64,000 nucleotides of DNA, from assembly GCA_946803715.1 (NCBI GenBank), contig CAMPET010000046.1:212052-276051 (forward strand), written 5' to 3'. Positions within the stretch are counted from its first letter, which is position 1. Each line of letters begins with the position of its first letter. The notes beneath the pieces are model-generated. The model had not been told where the DNA came from and did not search any database. It was given only the letters and a program-made list of their open reading frames with translations. Below, piece by piece: positions 44,901 to 56,500 of this stretch. Source of the DNA: Beroe ovata (Eukaryota; Ctenophora; Nuda; Beroida; Beroidae). A program made the position numbers and the translations under genes.

Positions 44901-45384
44901 ATGGATTGTGGCAGGATAATTCTGACATGATTTAATGTCGATATGAACTTGTTCCAACAGACTAGAATTAAGGCGCACGTGTGCAGATTGCAAATTGAGC
45001 TTTTCCCGACCTTGTCACGCACAATTCACATTTCCTAGGTGATATCGGAGGTGTTATGGGTCTCTTCCTTGGAGCAAGCGTGTTCACAATCCTAGAGTTT
45101 GTCGACTTTTTCGTTAGGGCTGTCTTCGCTTACGGGAAACACTTATCTGCAAAACCGGTAAGAGCAATTTTCGGTTGTCGGTCATTGAATTTGTTCATTG
45201 TTGTTGTCGACTTCCAGCATTATAACTTAGTTGTTGACTTCCAGCATGAGAATATGAGATACTTAAGATTGGTTCAGGATCCATTTCTATTCATCTATAT
45301 TAGAGATTGAAACGACAGTTTTGTTTTTATATATGTTTGCGACAGGGAGCAACATCCAAGCAAGAGATTTCGTCTGGAGTTTAG
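37537..45384 (+). CDS. DEG/ENaC/ASIC-family sodium channel subunit
   Basis: Fifteen exons, about 529 residues: 37537-37585, 39974-40041, 40232-40354, 40506-40606, 42287-42390, 42517-42680, 42915-43037, 43240-43371, 43510-43654, 43862-43933, 44051-44163, 44320-44410, 44631-44777, 45039-45157, 45346-45384. The pre-TM1 segment contains the family AHG (TTAHGVKFFF). TM1 lies at about residues 44-63, followed by FPTITLCNVNP. The extracellular region has GNCFKIN, the cysteine block CxxxCxxxxCGC (QNECIAKYVQKKCGC) and further paired cysteines. TM2 has LLGDIGGVMGLFLGAS, where GAS is the selectivity filter, then TILEFVDF. The acceptor at 42517 is inferred from phase and is atypical. Gating stimulus is not evident. 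Introns contain a minisatellite, CA repeats and the PIM-like kinase gene. Confidence 0.92.
37628..37825. repeat. Minisatellite in ENaC intron 1
   Basis: About eight copies of CCCGCTGTCTAG(CTG)GTTGTGCTAT, 19-25 bp each, with an N at 37738 and decaying copies on to about 37875. Confidence 0.9.
38819..38910. repeat. Two (CA)n microsatellites joined across an N
   Basis: CA runs on either side of N at 38873, preceded by a related GT tract at 38705-38740. Intronic in the ENaC gene. Confidence 0.95.
41041..41048 (+). promoter_or_regulatory. TATA box of the nested PIM-like kinase gene
   Basis: TATAAATA lies 75 bp upstream of the kinase ATG at 41116, inside ENaC intron 4. Its position suits a start site about 45 bp before the ATG. 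Confidence 0.65.
41116..41946 (+). CDS. PIM-like serine/threonine kinase, intronless, nested in the ENaC gene
   Basis: 276 residues from the ATG at 41116; the frame is open upstream but only from a TTG that lies before the TATA box. A complete, apparently active kinase domain and little else: glycine loop GVGGYGSV (about residue 18), FAVKIV (ATP lysine), HRDIKDENILI (about residue 137) and LLDFGSA. PIM-type features are KDEN in the catalytic loop, the activation-segment end YLPPEYY (PPE, not APE), ATVWAIGCL and AGDSPFD. PIM kinases are constitutively active and are controlled by expression level. It lies in ENaC intron 40607-42286 on the same strand, and has its own TATA box and no introns, which suggests a retrogene. 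Confidence 0.85.
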   Translation: MKTTTSFTDTYNLVDHIGVGGYGSVWTCRHRVTGDMFAVKIVPDRKCFRKTRCCRSKELIPEEVALWRPLSHSGIVALKDVFHDATGSYWMYVMEYDANYRDLFNFIDKNGSFTSAAASHITRQVVEVVNYLLAAGVDHRDIKDENILINPTDNSVKLLDFGSASSYSAEQGAYLSYQGTDVYLPPEYYVTRQYEAGPATVWAIGCLVHCLVAGDSPFDDKSEIAKYVRLQWLDEGDDLAKDFVDQCMQRDPAKRPSVHELLSHPWFNEPETNPTS

Positions 45385-45414
45385 AGCTACTGGACAATGT
45401 GTAACATTGGAGCT

Positions 45415-45517
45415 GATATTGTTAACTTGAACAATGATATTGTTAACATGAACAATGATGTTGTTAACATGAACAATGATGTTGTTAACTGTGATATTGT
45501 TAACATGAACAATGATA
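45415..45517. repeat. Minisatellite with 24-bp unit
   Basis: Tandem GATATTGTTAACATGAACAAT units just downstream of the ENaC stop codon, probably in its 3'UTR. Confidence 0.9.
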
Positions 45518-46146
45518 GTCTGTGGGATAGGGATCAACGCTAGTTCACAGTTGGGAAAAACATTAATACTGGTATTGACAGTTCATAGCGATGCTATTGT
45601 CGGTATAAAATGTGATTTTATGGGAAAACTCCCTACCCTTGCTTTGCTGCCATTTATAGCACATTACTCTCAACTCTAATTATTTTATGGTTTTATGTGC
45701 TGATATTCTTCTGATCACCATGAAACGACCGAAGTCAGTGTCGCCGTTATTTCAATTCCTATCAGGATCAAGCATTTTTTCACTGACTATTGTATTTCTT
45801 TGTTTAGTATATTTGTCATTCCATTAGACTATGTCAAATTTTATTTGGTTTTTCCATTGCTTAGTAACTCTATTCTTTGTTCAAAATGAGAAGCGTTTTT
45901 CAAATAAGGTTTATAACTATAAATCTGAAATAAAACGAAGCGAACTCAAATAAGATTAAAAAGCAGGCAATCGAAAACTGAACATAAACCGATCCTACAA
46001 GTTGCTTTGAGATAACCTATTCAATGTTCAATCCGAGTATGCGTTTGATAGTCTTCGATGTGGAGGGCGAGGGATGAAAGTGATGATATAGCATTATAAA
46101 TAAATATAATAGCACAGAAAAAAAGCCCAATGTCCTAAAAATTTCC
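45518..46146. other. Intergenic space between convergent ENaC (+) and PDIA6 (-)
   Basis: A+T-rich. AATAAA/ATAAATA motifs near 46095-46110 read on +; TTTATT-type signals for the minus-strand gene are also present. No gene recognised. Confidence 0.5.
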
Positions 46147-48799
46147 CTATAGTTCTGTTTTTGTTTCCTCAAAATCGTCAAGCTCATAGTCGTCCAAGTC
46201 GTAATCTTCCTCGACGGGCATCTAGGGGGGCAGGATACTGATAACTTTGATCGATACGACCTACTGACCTAGCACGTCAATGACTTTTGATTTATCAAGA
46301 CCGCAAAATTAACATCCTTATCATGCTAACCTCGCCGTCTTTTCCGTCCCATGGTGTAGCGTCCCTCAACTTTGGGACATCCTTTCTGATGGGCTGTGGT
46401 GCGCCACGACCAGCAACAACTTGCCTGAAGAGTTATTTTATGACGTGTCGGCATGTCATTGTCACACCTGTCATGATCTATCAACACTTATAATTGCTAA
46501 GGCCTAACGTGTCGCCGGTGAACTAAACATACGTGTCAGTACACGATTTCACTACGTCAAGTAGAGAGGGAGTTTTGCGCGCGCCGAACGCGCGTTAAGC
46601 TCGTCGTGAAGACTTCAACTTCCAAACAAAAATGCGCCAGCGCGTTACGCTAATCAGGAGCTAGGCTGTCGCATTGCCACTTGAGACTAACGCAGTAACG
46701 CGCATGTACCAGGGAATGAGATCAGAGTATAACGAGAGTAGGCTTGTATAATTTGATTATGGTTTAGAGTAATGTTACCGAAACTTAAAGAATCATTTAA
46801 AGAATAGCTACATACCCAAGGAACTCGTTGATGAAGTCCTTAGTGAATCCGGATCTCATGTGGGAAACCGCAGATTTCTTCATGTTGAGCGCCACGAGGG
46901 CCGGATATCCAGCGCCGCCCATCTCGAGACTCTCCTCAAGTCCAGACTGCTCTCCGGCAAAACTCCAGACCCACCTGAACCGAATCTGCTGTTTAAGTTT
47001 GACTGGCAGGAGATTGGAATATCCTTCCTCGATTCAGATTCATTCGAACCACATAAAAATGTTACGCATCTTTTTATCCAGAATAAGTGTTTGATCGTGA
47101 AATTTTGCCTCCGAGAAATTGACTCAGTTTTAATCATGTGAAAGTCATCATCACGTGTTTATATCGAAAATTACCCGAATTTCCTCCTCTTGTATTTATC
47201 ACCCATCTCGCGGAGCACATCGAGATACTCATTCCTGCCGGCTGCACCAGTGTCCAGGATATCTGGTAGGATGGTCAGGACACAGATACTCTTGGAAGCA
47301 CACTCCTCTTGGAAAACTGCGTCATTTACCAACTGAAAGGCGGTATGTCAGAAACTGTGCGATATTACAAGAAATTCATAAATCCAGTTAAAACACCATT
47401 TAGCTTCCCAAACTTTCAATTAAGAATTTCTAATGTCTTCCTAAGTGTTTCGCGAAGGAGCCCGGAACTCGGAAGGCACTAACCAAGATATGCACTAACA
47501 AGGGCGTTGCAGCACTCACCTCCTTAATCTCAGGGGGTTCAGCAAACTGCTCCAACTTTGCCTCCGCAAACGCCACGATATCATCAGCAGTCCGGCCACC
47601 ACTGTACTCCTCAGCATCTAGCTTAGCTCCAGCCGGGAAATACTTGATAGTTGGGTAGCCCCTGAACAAATGTTAGTCATGACAAAAATGCGGCATACAA
47701 GGTCGCTATTTGGATATTATTCTGCTCAATTTGATGGACAATCTTAGAATAACGGAGTACCTAGTTCTACCTACCTAACATTGTATCTCTGAGCTAAATC
47801 TCCAAACTGAGTGGCGTCCACAGCACCCAGCTTGACCTTGCCTTTCAGTGTAGTTGCGGCGCTAGCCCATTCTGGTGCAAGTTTATTACAGTGACCGCAC
47901 CACGGCGCATAGAACTCAACAAGCCACATGTCTTTACTATCCAGGACCTGATGATCAGCTATATTACTCGAGAAAGAGAGGAGGAAAACAAAAGGACAAA
48001 AAATAGTTGTTCCAGGAATTGCAAAGTTAAAGGGAGTTTCAATAAAACAGGTATAGGGTGACTACAAATTATAACCTCTTTATCGAAGATAGAATCAGTG
48101 AGCTCGATCACATCTTCCTGTTTTCCTTTCTTAGATCCTCCACTCCCTCCACTTCCCCCACTCCCACCACTGCTCTTTCCCGATAGTCTGTTGTTCGCTA
48201 GCGTCGATGCCTGCTTCAGAGCTTCAGCTACAATAGCCTGTGCTGACCTGAATAGCATTATTATCTATACATTTTATATCCGAGTAAAAATCTTGGATGA
48301 GTGCCCAAGATCAATTATAGCAGTATGCATGTGGTATACTCGTAACAAACCTTGCAGCCTGGTAGTCAGTTGGTTTGGATTTGTCACCTCCGAAAATCTT
48401 GATGGTGGGGAATCCCTGGACACCAAATCTGCTTGCAAAAGAGCCATGTTCGTCAGCATCAAGAGCACCGACCTTCACGATGCCTTTCAGTGCAGCAGCA
48501 GCTTTTTTCCACTCAGGGGTGAGAGACTTACAGTGTCCACACCTTGGAAAACATGATCAGTAATTTAACATCGATGATTAGCCACCTATTATATAGATAA
48601 CTGAGTAAGAAATGTAAAATGACATGATCAGATAGCGCTTTTAAACATACCACGGGGCATAAAACTCCACAAGCCATACACTATCACCGTTGATCACTTT
48701 GCTGTCAAAGTTTGAGGGAGTCAAAACTTCCACATGGTCTCCAGAAGAGTAGAAACAGGAAACTTGACCAACAAGAATGGTTGCTACCACCAGTAACAT
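46147..48799 (-). CDS. PDIA6: Protein disulfide-isomerase A6 (P5)
   Basis: Forms and rearranges disulfides in the ER lumen. Nine minus-strand exons in phase give 437 residues, close to the usual 440: 48799-48651, 48542-48351, 48247-48076, 47947-47775, 47661-47520, 47332-47175, 46974-46816, 46424-46331, 46221-46147. Signal peptide [15 protein letters not shown]. Two thioredoxin domains with active sites WCGHC at about residues 50-54 and 187-191, both preceded by WLVEFYAP. A Gly/Ser linker ([12 protein letters not shown]) joins them. A third thioredoxin-like b domain follows, then the acidic tail [14 protein letters not shown]. The last four residues are KTEL, a KDEL-type retrieval signal. The TTCCTAG acceptor only 2 nt before the ATG suggests a spliced leader or 5'UTR intron. 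Confidence 0.96.
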
Positions 48800-49006
48800 G
48801 GCTAGGAAAAGAACTTGTTCAATTATTCACATTATCTGATTATAGGTAAATCCACACATTCTTCTGATATCATGTCAAACAATTTCATACACACCATTAT
48901 ACAAAAGATAAAACAATAAATCACAAATATACAGTAAAGATATATACAGTAAAGAAATATGTAAAAGAAATTCAAAACTATTTGTAGAGTTAAATTTGAG
49001 GGAACA

Positions 49007-49612
49007 TTACTTCAGTTTTTCAATTCTATGCAAGATATCTGCTCTAAATTTTAGAGGTAATGGCTTCTGCACTGACTTTGCATCAAAACGATTGTGGTCT
49101 CTGTAACTGTCAATGATTTGCTCTGTGAAATGAATAATAAATAAACCACAGTCATATCCATTATTCTGTTGGCTACAACACAAACTGTCAAACTCTGCAT
49201 TATACCCTAAACATGGCATTAATTTGGTCAGAATACTCTTTGCATGTGCTTCATTAAATGAGTTTGCAGAGTCAAGATGATAAACTTTTCTCTGATCTTT
49301 AACAAAACATAGCAAAGACCAATGCTGACCCGAAATATGTGATGCCATTGAGATACTGTCATTAACTGGGCACAAAACAACTTTATAGTTGTGGAGCTGC
49401 AGTCCTTCAAGCATCTCTTTGATATCTACAGAAGCTGACATTTTTACAAGTTGAACAACACTTGGGGAAAGACAATAAATATCACTAATTTCTTCATTGA
49501 ACAAGTCCATGAAAAGAGAAATTATGTTGTCACTGATGAATTCTGGACCAGTAAGGGTCTGTAAGTCATTATCATATATGACGGAGTCCCCAAAGGAAGC
49601 AACTATAGTCAT
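49007..49612 (-). CDS. SENP8: SENP8/DEN1-like NEDD8-specific cysteine protease
   Basis: 201 residues, single exon, C48 (Ulp1) fold. The catalytic triad is visible: His97 in GQHWSLL, Asp114 in YHLDSANS and Cys155 in GYDCGLF, with the oxyanion-hole Gln149 (CSQQN). Length and lack of an N-terminal extension fit SENP8, which cleaves NEDD8 from precursors and substrates, better than the larger SUMO proteases; SUMO or NEDD8 preference is inferred. An acceptor-like CCTGTTAG abuts the ATG with no gap, so a non-coding or leader exon upstream is likely. Head to head with FANCM. Confidence 0.87.
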   Translation of the reverse strand: MTIVASFGDSVIYDNDLQTLTGPEFISDNIISLFMDLFNEEISDIYCLSPSVVQLVKMSASVDIKEMLEGLQLHNYKVVLCPVNDSISMASHISGQHWSLLCFVKDQRKVYHLDSANSFNEAHAKSILTKLMPCLGYNAEFDSLCCSQQNNGYDCGLFIIHFTEQIIDSYRDHNRFDAKSVQKPLPLKFRADILHRIEKLK

Positions 49613-50577
49613 CTAACAGGAACACAGGTGAAGATGGGTCACTTTAATATCAAGGACAAAATAAGAAAGAATAGAATACAGGCATAAATATTGATTAACG
49701 GCCAAGAGCTCTGCATCTACCATCATAATGCCTGGTGATGCCAAGCCTGACGTGAGCACAATGAAATTGTACTAGAAACAGAGGTCAGACAAAATCAGAC
49801 GAACAAACTTTATTATACAAGCTAATTAGATACCGCGCGATGCGGACGTGCCAGCTCAAATAAATTGAAAATACTTTGCTTTAACCCTACAAGTCTGTCT
49901 GAAAATAAGTAGTTTGCGAACGTTTAAACAGGGTCTATGTGCACACGTCGCGCGCCGCTCCTTCACTAGGTGATCTGATAAGTCGTAAAAAGACGCGAAA
50001 CGCGCAGCGCGCGGAGGACTTGGCCCCGGCCATGCCATGCAATGCAGCGCGGCCAAAAATTCATTATTAGTTCAAATTGCCTTTTTGAAAAATTTCACAA
50101 AAATTTTATTTGACCTAGTTCTTTTTCGCGCGCGCGCTGCCGCGCTATCAGTCAACATCGTCGATCAGCTAAAATGAAACAAACTTTTTTTCAATGTGTC
50201 GCGGCGCGCGTGCAAGAAGCAGGTTTCTATTTCGAATAAAATTTGGGAGAAGTTTACGCGCACGCATGTCCGCTGATGCAATTCAAGTGTGTGAGATTGA
50301 AAATATGCTTGCGCCGCGCATTGACGAAAATCTCGACGGTCTATAATCGATCGACAACCGACAATGATGTTTCATTTATGTGAACAACAGAACAATATTT
50401 TCAGTATAATTGATGTCTTCAACATTTTTATATTGTATTATACATATGCTTCAGATGATTGAACATTGTAGACAGTGATACAAAGTCAATTGAATCAAAT
50501 TATACATATATTGTAAAAATGAAGCACAACTATATTACTGATTATCCTACAAACAGAGGGACAATCTATGCCACAAA
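49613..50577. promoter_or_regulatory. CGCG-rich shared upstream region of SENP8 (-) and FANCM (+)
   Basis: The 965 bp between divergent starts contains CGCG-rich patches at about 49945-50050, 50125-50150, 50200-50215 and 50255-50345, in otherwise A+T-rich sequence. These look like fragments of the same CGCG repeat family as at 25287 and 60412. No TATA box seen. A bidirectional promoter is likely. Confidence 0.5.
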
Positions 50578-53500
50578 ATGGATGACAGTGATGATAAATT
50601 ATTTGAGGATGACTTGGATGAAATAATCTTTAATGATGCATTAGTGAAAAATGTCATAGAAAAAGCTAACACTCCCCATAAACAGGTATTGTATAATTGT
50701 TAGTCAGTGTCTCAGTTATCAACATATATAAAATCCTTGAGAAGTTTCCTATCCTTGTTTTCATGACAACCAAAGAAGGAGCATCTGGATTTTAATGAGA
50801 CTGAAGGTCAATTCTGGATATACCCTGTTAACTATCCACTTCGATCTTACCAATACAACATTGTCCAAAAAGCTTTATATTGGAACACCTTGGTGACATT
50901 ACCTACAGGTATATTATCAAGTATGATCTCATTTTGATCTAAATGTTTATCTTTATTGTCTGTCTCCAGAACTTTGCATTCATCAGAGATCCCTCACAGG
51001 TCTTGGTAAAACATTTGTGGCTGCTGTTGTTATCTATAACTTCTTTAGATGGTATCCAAATGGGAAGATTCTCTTCATGGCACCAACGAAGCCACTGGTG
51101 GCACAACAGATAAGAGCATGTCATGATATTGTTGGTAAGCCATTGTCAAACTGCTATAGCTACAAACTTACATGTTTTAGTTAAGCCCATGACCAATCAC
51201 TGTATTGACTCATTAGGAATACCACAGAGAGATTTGGGAGAGCTAACTGGCAGTTTACCGCCTGCCAAGAGGGATGCTATCTGGAACTCAAAGCGTGTAT
51301 TCTTCTTGACACCACAGGTTTATAAACCATTTGCCGAAATCCAATTTCACAGTCATTGTAAGGCATAGCAAGTATTAAAACGATTCTATTTAAGATTGTC
51401 CAAAATGACCTCGGTCGAGGTGCCTGCCCAGCACGGGAAGTTGTGTTGATTGTTGTGGATGAAGCTCATAAAGCTACTGGCAATCATGCATACTGTCAGG
51501 TCAGCATCAAAAATTTATTTGCAGTTGCCTTCGCTTAACGGATATGATAAGAACTTCATCTCATGACAACTGATTTCATGAATAGGAAATTGTAAACCAA
51601 CCCTATATTGTCCCAAAGGTGGTGCGGGAGCTCCAGAACTACAACAGCAACTTCAGGGTGCTGGCTCTGAGTGCCACACCTGGTGACAACTTGGAAACTG
51701 TACAGAGTGTTCTGAGCAACCTTCTTATTGCTCATGTTGAGGTTATAGTCATCACTCATCGTATCTCATTAGAGCAAATAAAGAGCACAATTCACTTGCA
51801 ATTCTCATGATCACAAATTATATAGTACCAATGAAACTATCCCAGATTCGGTCCGAAGATTCCCTTGACATCATGCCATACTTACAAGACCGTAAGATAA
51901 ACAAGGTTGTGCTTCAACTAGACGCTCCTCTCAGGCACATTAGAGATTTCTTCCTAACTAATGTAAGTCGAAACAAGTTACAGCTTACAGGTTGGTTTAT
52001 TTAGTAAGCTAGTTCAACACGTTGGTAGACTATATTAATAGCACTGTTTCAGGTTTTGGATAAGTATGCTCAGACGCTACTAACTATGAAAGCAATATTT
52101 TGCAATGACATCAGTAACCTGTCGAGATTCAGTGTCTTGCAACAGAGAGATGCTTGGAGAAAAAGATCGGAAAATATCAGCCGGCCAGATGCAAGCATGA
52201 TAGAAGGTAGGCTGATGCTGATTAATGAATCACTGAGTAATTTTTTCTTACTTCAATTCCACACAATGCGCACAATTTGAGTGCTGTGATGACTCGAGAT
52301 GTTTTTCAGGGGATTTCTCTATTCATTCAATTTTCAGGCACATTCTACATGGTTCATAACCTGCTCCAAGCATACGAGTATCTTTTAATTCACGGTGCTG
52401 GCGTATTCTTGCATTTTTGTATGGGTAAGTTGAAAGTTCCCCCAAAATGATGACGTGATTGATAAACACATGATTGACCAATACTCATGACCAATTACAG
52501 AGCTGCTGGAAGGAACGAAGGGTAACAACAGCAGCAAATCACGACTTCTCCGAGACCAGGATTTCCTCTCACTGGTGGATAAAGTGAGGAGTTGGAGGAG
52601 CTGTGGATTTGCTCGTGAACTCGACAACACCAAGTTTGTAGGGATGGAGGGGAGGGGTCGATATGTCGGGAAATTAGCATGATGTGAGAGTAGATAAGGT
52701 TTTCCGACAAAACATGAAAAATGTGGGTTGAAAGTTCAAATTGAAACATGATAAATGTGTTGGAAATTCAGGAGTTGGCTTCATTCCTATGAATCACGTT
52801 TCAGGTTCGTTGATCATCCTAAAATCCCCAAACTTCTGACTATCCTGGAAGAGCATTTCACAAATGCTGACGATATGACGAGAGCTATGGTATTCTCCTC
52901 ATTCAGAGACAGGTAACAGATCATATTCATGGTCATTTTTCTGCACTAAATTCAATTTGAAAGGAGGGTTCAAATTTTCGAGCAGGATTTTGTTATTCGT
53001 CACAATTTCTGTCTCTTTTTTTCCAATTAACACATTTTCCCAGTGTGCAAGATCTTGTAGCGAATATCAATCAAGGAGCATCAGCGATGGTAAAAAGTTG
53101 TGGATTTATTGGACAGAATGGTGTGAAGGGTATGAAACAGAAGGAGCAACTTCAGACTGTCAAAGACTTCAAGGAGGGAAAATACAACGTTTTGGTAGCA
53201 ACGTGTGTTGGAGAAGAAGGACTTGACATTGGTTTGTGATGCAGAAGAGACCATCGATATAATTTCTGTAATTTGCAAAAAAAAACTCTGGTCTCCGGAG
53301 TCAATCAGAATGTTTTCTTGAAATCAAGTAACTGAAATACTGGGTACTTGGTTACGATCTCTCTCTGTATATATATATGTGTTCGCAGGGATGGTTGATT
53401 TGATCGTGTGTTTTGACGCCAGTGCGTCTCCAACAAGACTCGTGCAGCGTATGGGACGAGCAGCGAGGAAACGCGCCGGGTCGATAGTTGTGCTACTTAC

Positions 53501-56500
53501 CGAGGGCAAGGAGGAAACGGTACATGATGTGGGGAATATATGGGGATAAGTATATGGGGACAGGGGAAGTTGTCGTGATTAATGAATGATGTCAATGTTC
53601 GCAAGTGTGGTGTCAAGTGTTATGTGTGGTGTCAAGTCTTATAATTCGAGCACTAGAGAGTCAAGATCAGTGTAAATTTGATTATCAAGGGGCTGGCAAG
53701 CCCCTCGCGGCATCTGTAGATAATGTTTCACGTGCGAGCAAAAAGGGCCCGGAGGGCCCTTTTTGCGAGCTCNTTACCGAGGGCAAGGAGGAAACGGTAC
53801 ATGATGCGGGGTATATATGGGGATATGTATATGGGGACAGGGGAAGTTGTCGTGATTAATGAATGATGTCAATGATGATTAATGTCATGATGTCATGATG
53901 TCAATGATGATTAATGAATGATGTCAATGTTCGCATGTGTGGTGTCAAGTGTTATGTGTGGTGTCAAGTCTTATAGTTCGAGCACTAGAGAGTCAAGATC
54001 AGTGTAAATTTGATTATAGGCTATAACCTTCTGTTATATACGTAATACGTTTGCTATATAACCTTGTTTTTACGACTTCACAGACGTTCAAGAAGAGTGT
54101 CAGTAGTAAGAAGAGTGTTTCTAACGCGGTGATGACAAAGTTGAATAAGTTGGTCCTCTACTCGAACAATCCACGGATGATACCACGACACCTAAACCCC
54201 AAACCAGAGAAGAGAGTGCTCCAGCCCCAGGAATTCAAGACGCCCCCTCCCAAACAAGCCAGGTAACTCTTAGTCTCGACATATTGGATAATTGGATAAT
54301 TGGAGGTAGATTCAGTGACGGAAGATACTAAATCTTACAATAAGAAAAGCCACTGTATAAATTCATGAGTTATACATGAGACACATTTGGAAATCGATTA
54401 GTCATCTAGCCAGTAACCATCCGGATAGTAGGTGTAGATAGCTAGATCTGGTGTTTGGGTCCGCCAATCATCATGCGGCATTTCTGTCGTCGGACCGGTT
54501 GTCACGTCATCGGGCAGTTCATGTTCATATCCAAAGTCCCTGCTGAGACACGAGCTGGAACTGATCAAGGAAGCTGTGATGAGGACTGAGAGACAGATGA
54601 GCAGTTTCATCCTCTTCTTGGTGTGCTAAGAGATTTATTGTGTTAAATCTGGATATTCGGAGTTAGGATGTTGATTGTACTAGTTGAGCACAAACGTGGT
54701 ACCAGAAACAAAAATTGTTACAAAAATTTCAATGCCACTCGATATAAAAGTGTGAGGTGGGTGACACGCCTAAATTTTGCATTTTGCAACGTTGTAAACC
54801 TCATGAATTAGTTCTATAAACTAATGATATGCCACGTGTAACCATTAACCATAGCTTGTGGTAGCAATATTTTCGCTGATCAGTTCGAACAAACGACTGA
54901 TGATATGCATACTATAGATTGTGAAACACGTTGTGAAACATCTATCGTCTGGTGTCGTCACGTTAGGAATTGATAGAAGTGAAGTTGACCCAGTTGAAAT
55001 TTACCATGTTCAAAATGTTCATGCCTGTAGATTATTCTATCATCTATCCATCAGGTCTAAATCTATGGCACAGAAGACAAAATGTCCGTATCTCTCTTCG
55101 ACTCAGTACAGCAGTTATGTTGATCAAAGCGCATCAGATGAAACTCTGAATAACTCAGCGTGAGTCCCTGACACCACTTTGTGCATTGACATAATTTTTG
55201 CCACTCTATACCCTGACACTATTTTGGACCTGACGCCACTTCCATCTCAGTGCTCTGACACCATTTTTCAACCCTGACACCATTCCAGCACTTGACAACA
55301 CTATTTGCTTTGACATTATTTAGGGCCATAACACCACTCTGTCTGTCACTTTTTGGCCATCACACCAACCTCAACTCTGTGATCTGGCACAATTCATTGG
55401 CACCACAATCCACATTGATATGACAAAACCTCAATAAAAACCTATCGGATATCATCCTAAAACTTTTTGTAAGGCGCGATCGCCAATTGCTTTTCTTGCA
55501 ATGCACAGGCGCGCAATGCGCGAATCCTGTGTTTATTTAGCATTTCGATCATTCCCGCCACAGTGTACGCGCGCATCATTCGTGATGAATCTCATAAGCA
55601 TAACATAAGCATTCGGTGTTCGCGCTCAGTGTGACAATTTCAGCAGGTTCTCTCTTTCCAAATGCCTATCGAAGTGGATACACTGGCAAGGATCGGAACA
55701 TGCAACTTTCGATATAGAACACAGTATGAGTACAATGACGCTTGTTCATGTTATGGAGGTAATGATAAGTTTTGATTTCCAAATTGTTGTGTTCCAGTTT
55801 TGTCATATTCCACACTTCTCCGTAGATTGTATCATGAACTTCTTCTTGACTAGGTGAACGATTTATTCAACACAGAACCCGATGCTCTTGCTAACTTTGA
55901 GTCCGAAGTCAGAGAACACTTAAATTTAGACGATGTTCTTATCTCTGAAACTGAACATCCCCAAAAGGAAAATGTCCCCAAGAAGCAACCATCCAAACAG
56001 ATTGTCATATCTGATGATGACTGCGACGATTTTGAAAAGAGGGGTACAGCATTTAAACAGAGTAAACTCAACTTCAGCACTAAACCTAAGAGTAAGCTCT
56101 TTTCATGTCTGCCCAAGGAAGTGAAACTTATCACCCCAGTGAAAGAAAGACCCCTCGCTACAACAATAGGAGAGAAAATGGATTCTGATAAGATTGATGA
56201 TATCCACGCAGATGAGGTCAATATGGTACCAGAGATTCTTAACATGGGTTCTCCGCAATTACCCAATTTCTCACAATTAGTCAGTTCCCAGGCTGTTTGT
56301 GACGTACAGCACGATGTTTCATTCGAGGACGTTGCTACGCAACAGCAACCGCTGCTGCAACAAGATCAGCAACCAGGTTCTCCTCACGGTCCCATCAGTA
56401 ACGACCGATCTATCAGTTTGTTCGAAGCTCTAAACGAAACACGGGGCAGTAGCTGGAATCCACCAAATTTCGATGATATTCCTTGCCCTCCGAGCCAAGT

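Noticed and set aside
53605-53859. Extra FANCM exon fragment ([10 protein letters not shown])
   Set aside because: Second copy of the exon-13 end after an N in a haplotype-duplicated segment; the first copy splices in phase to exon 14.
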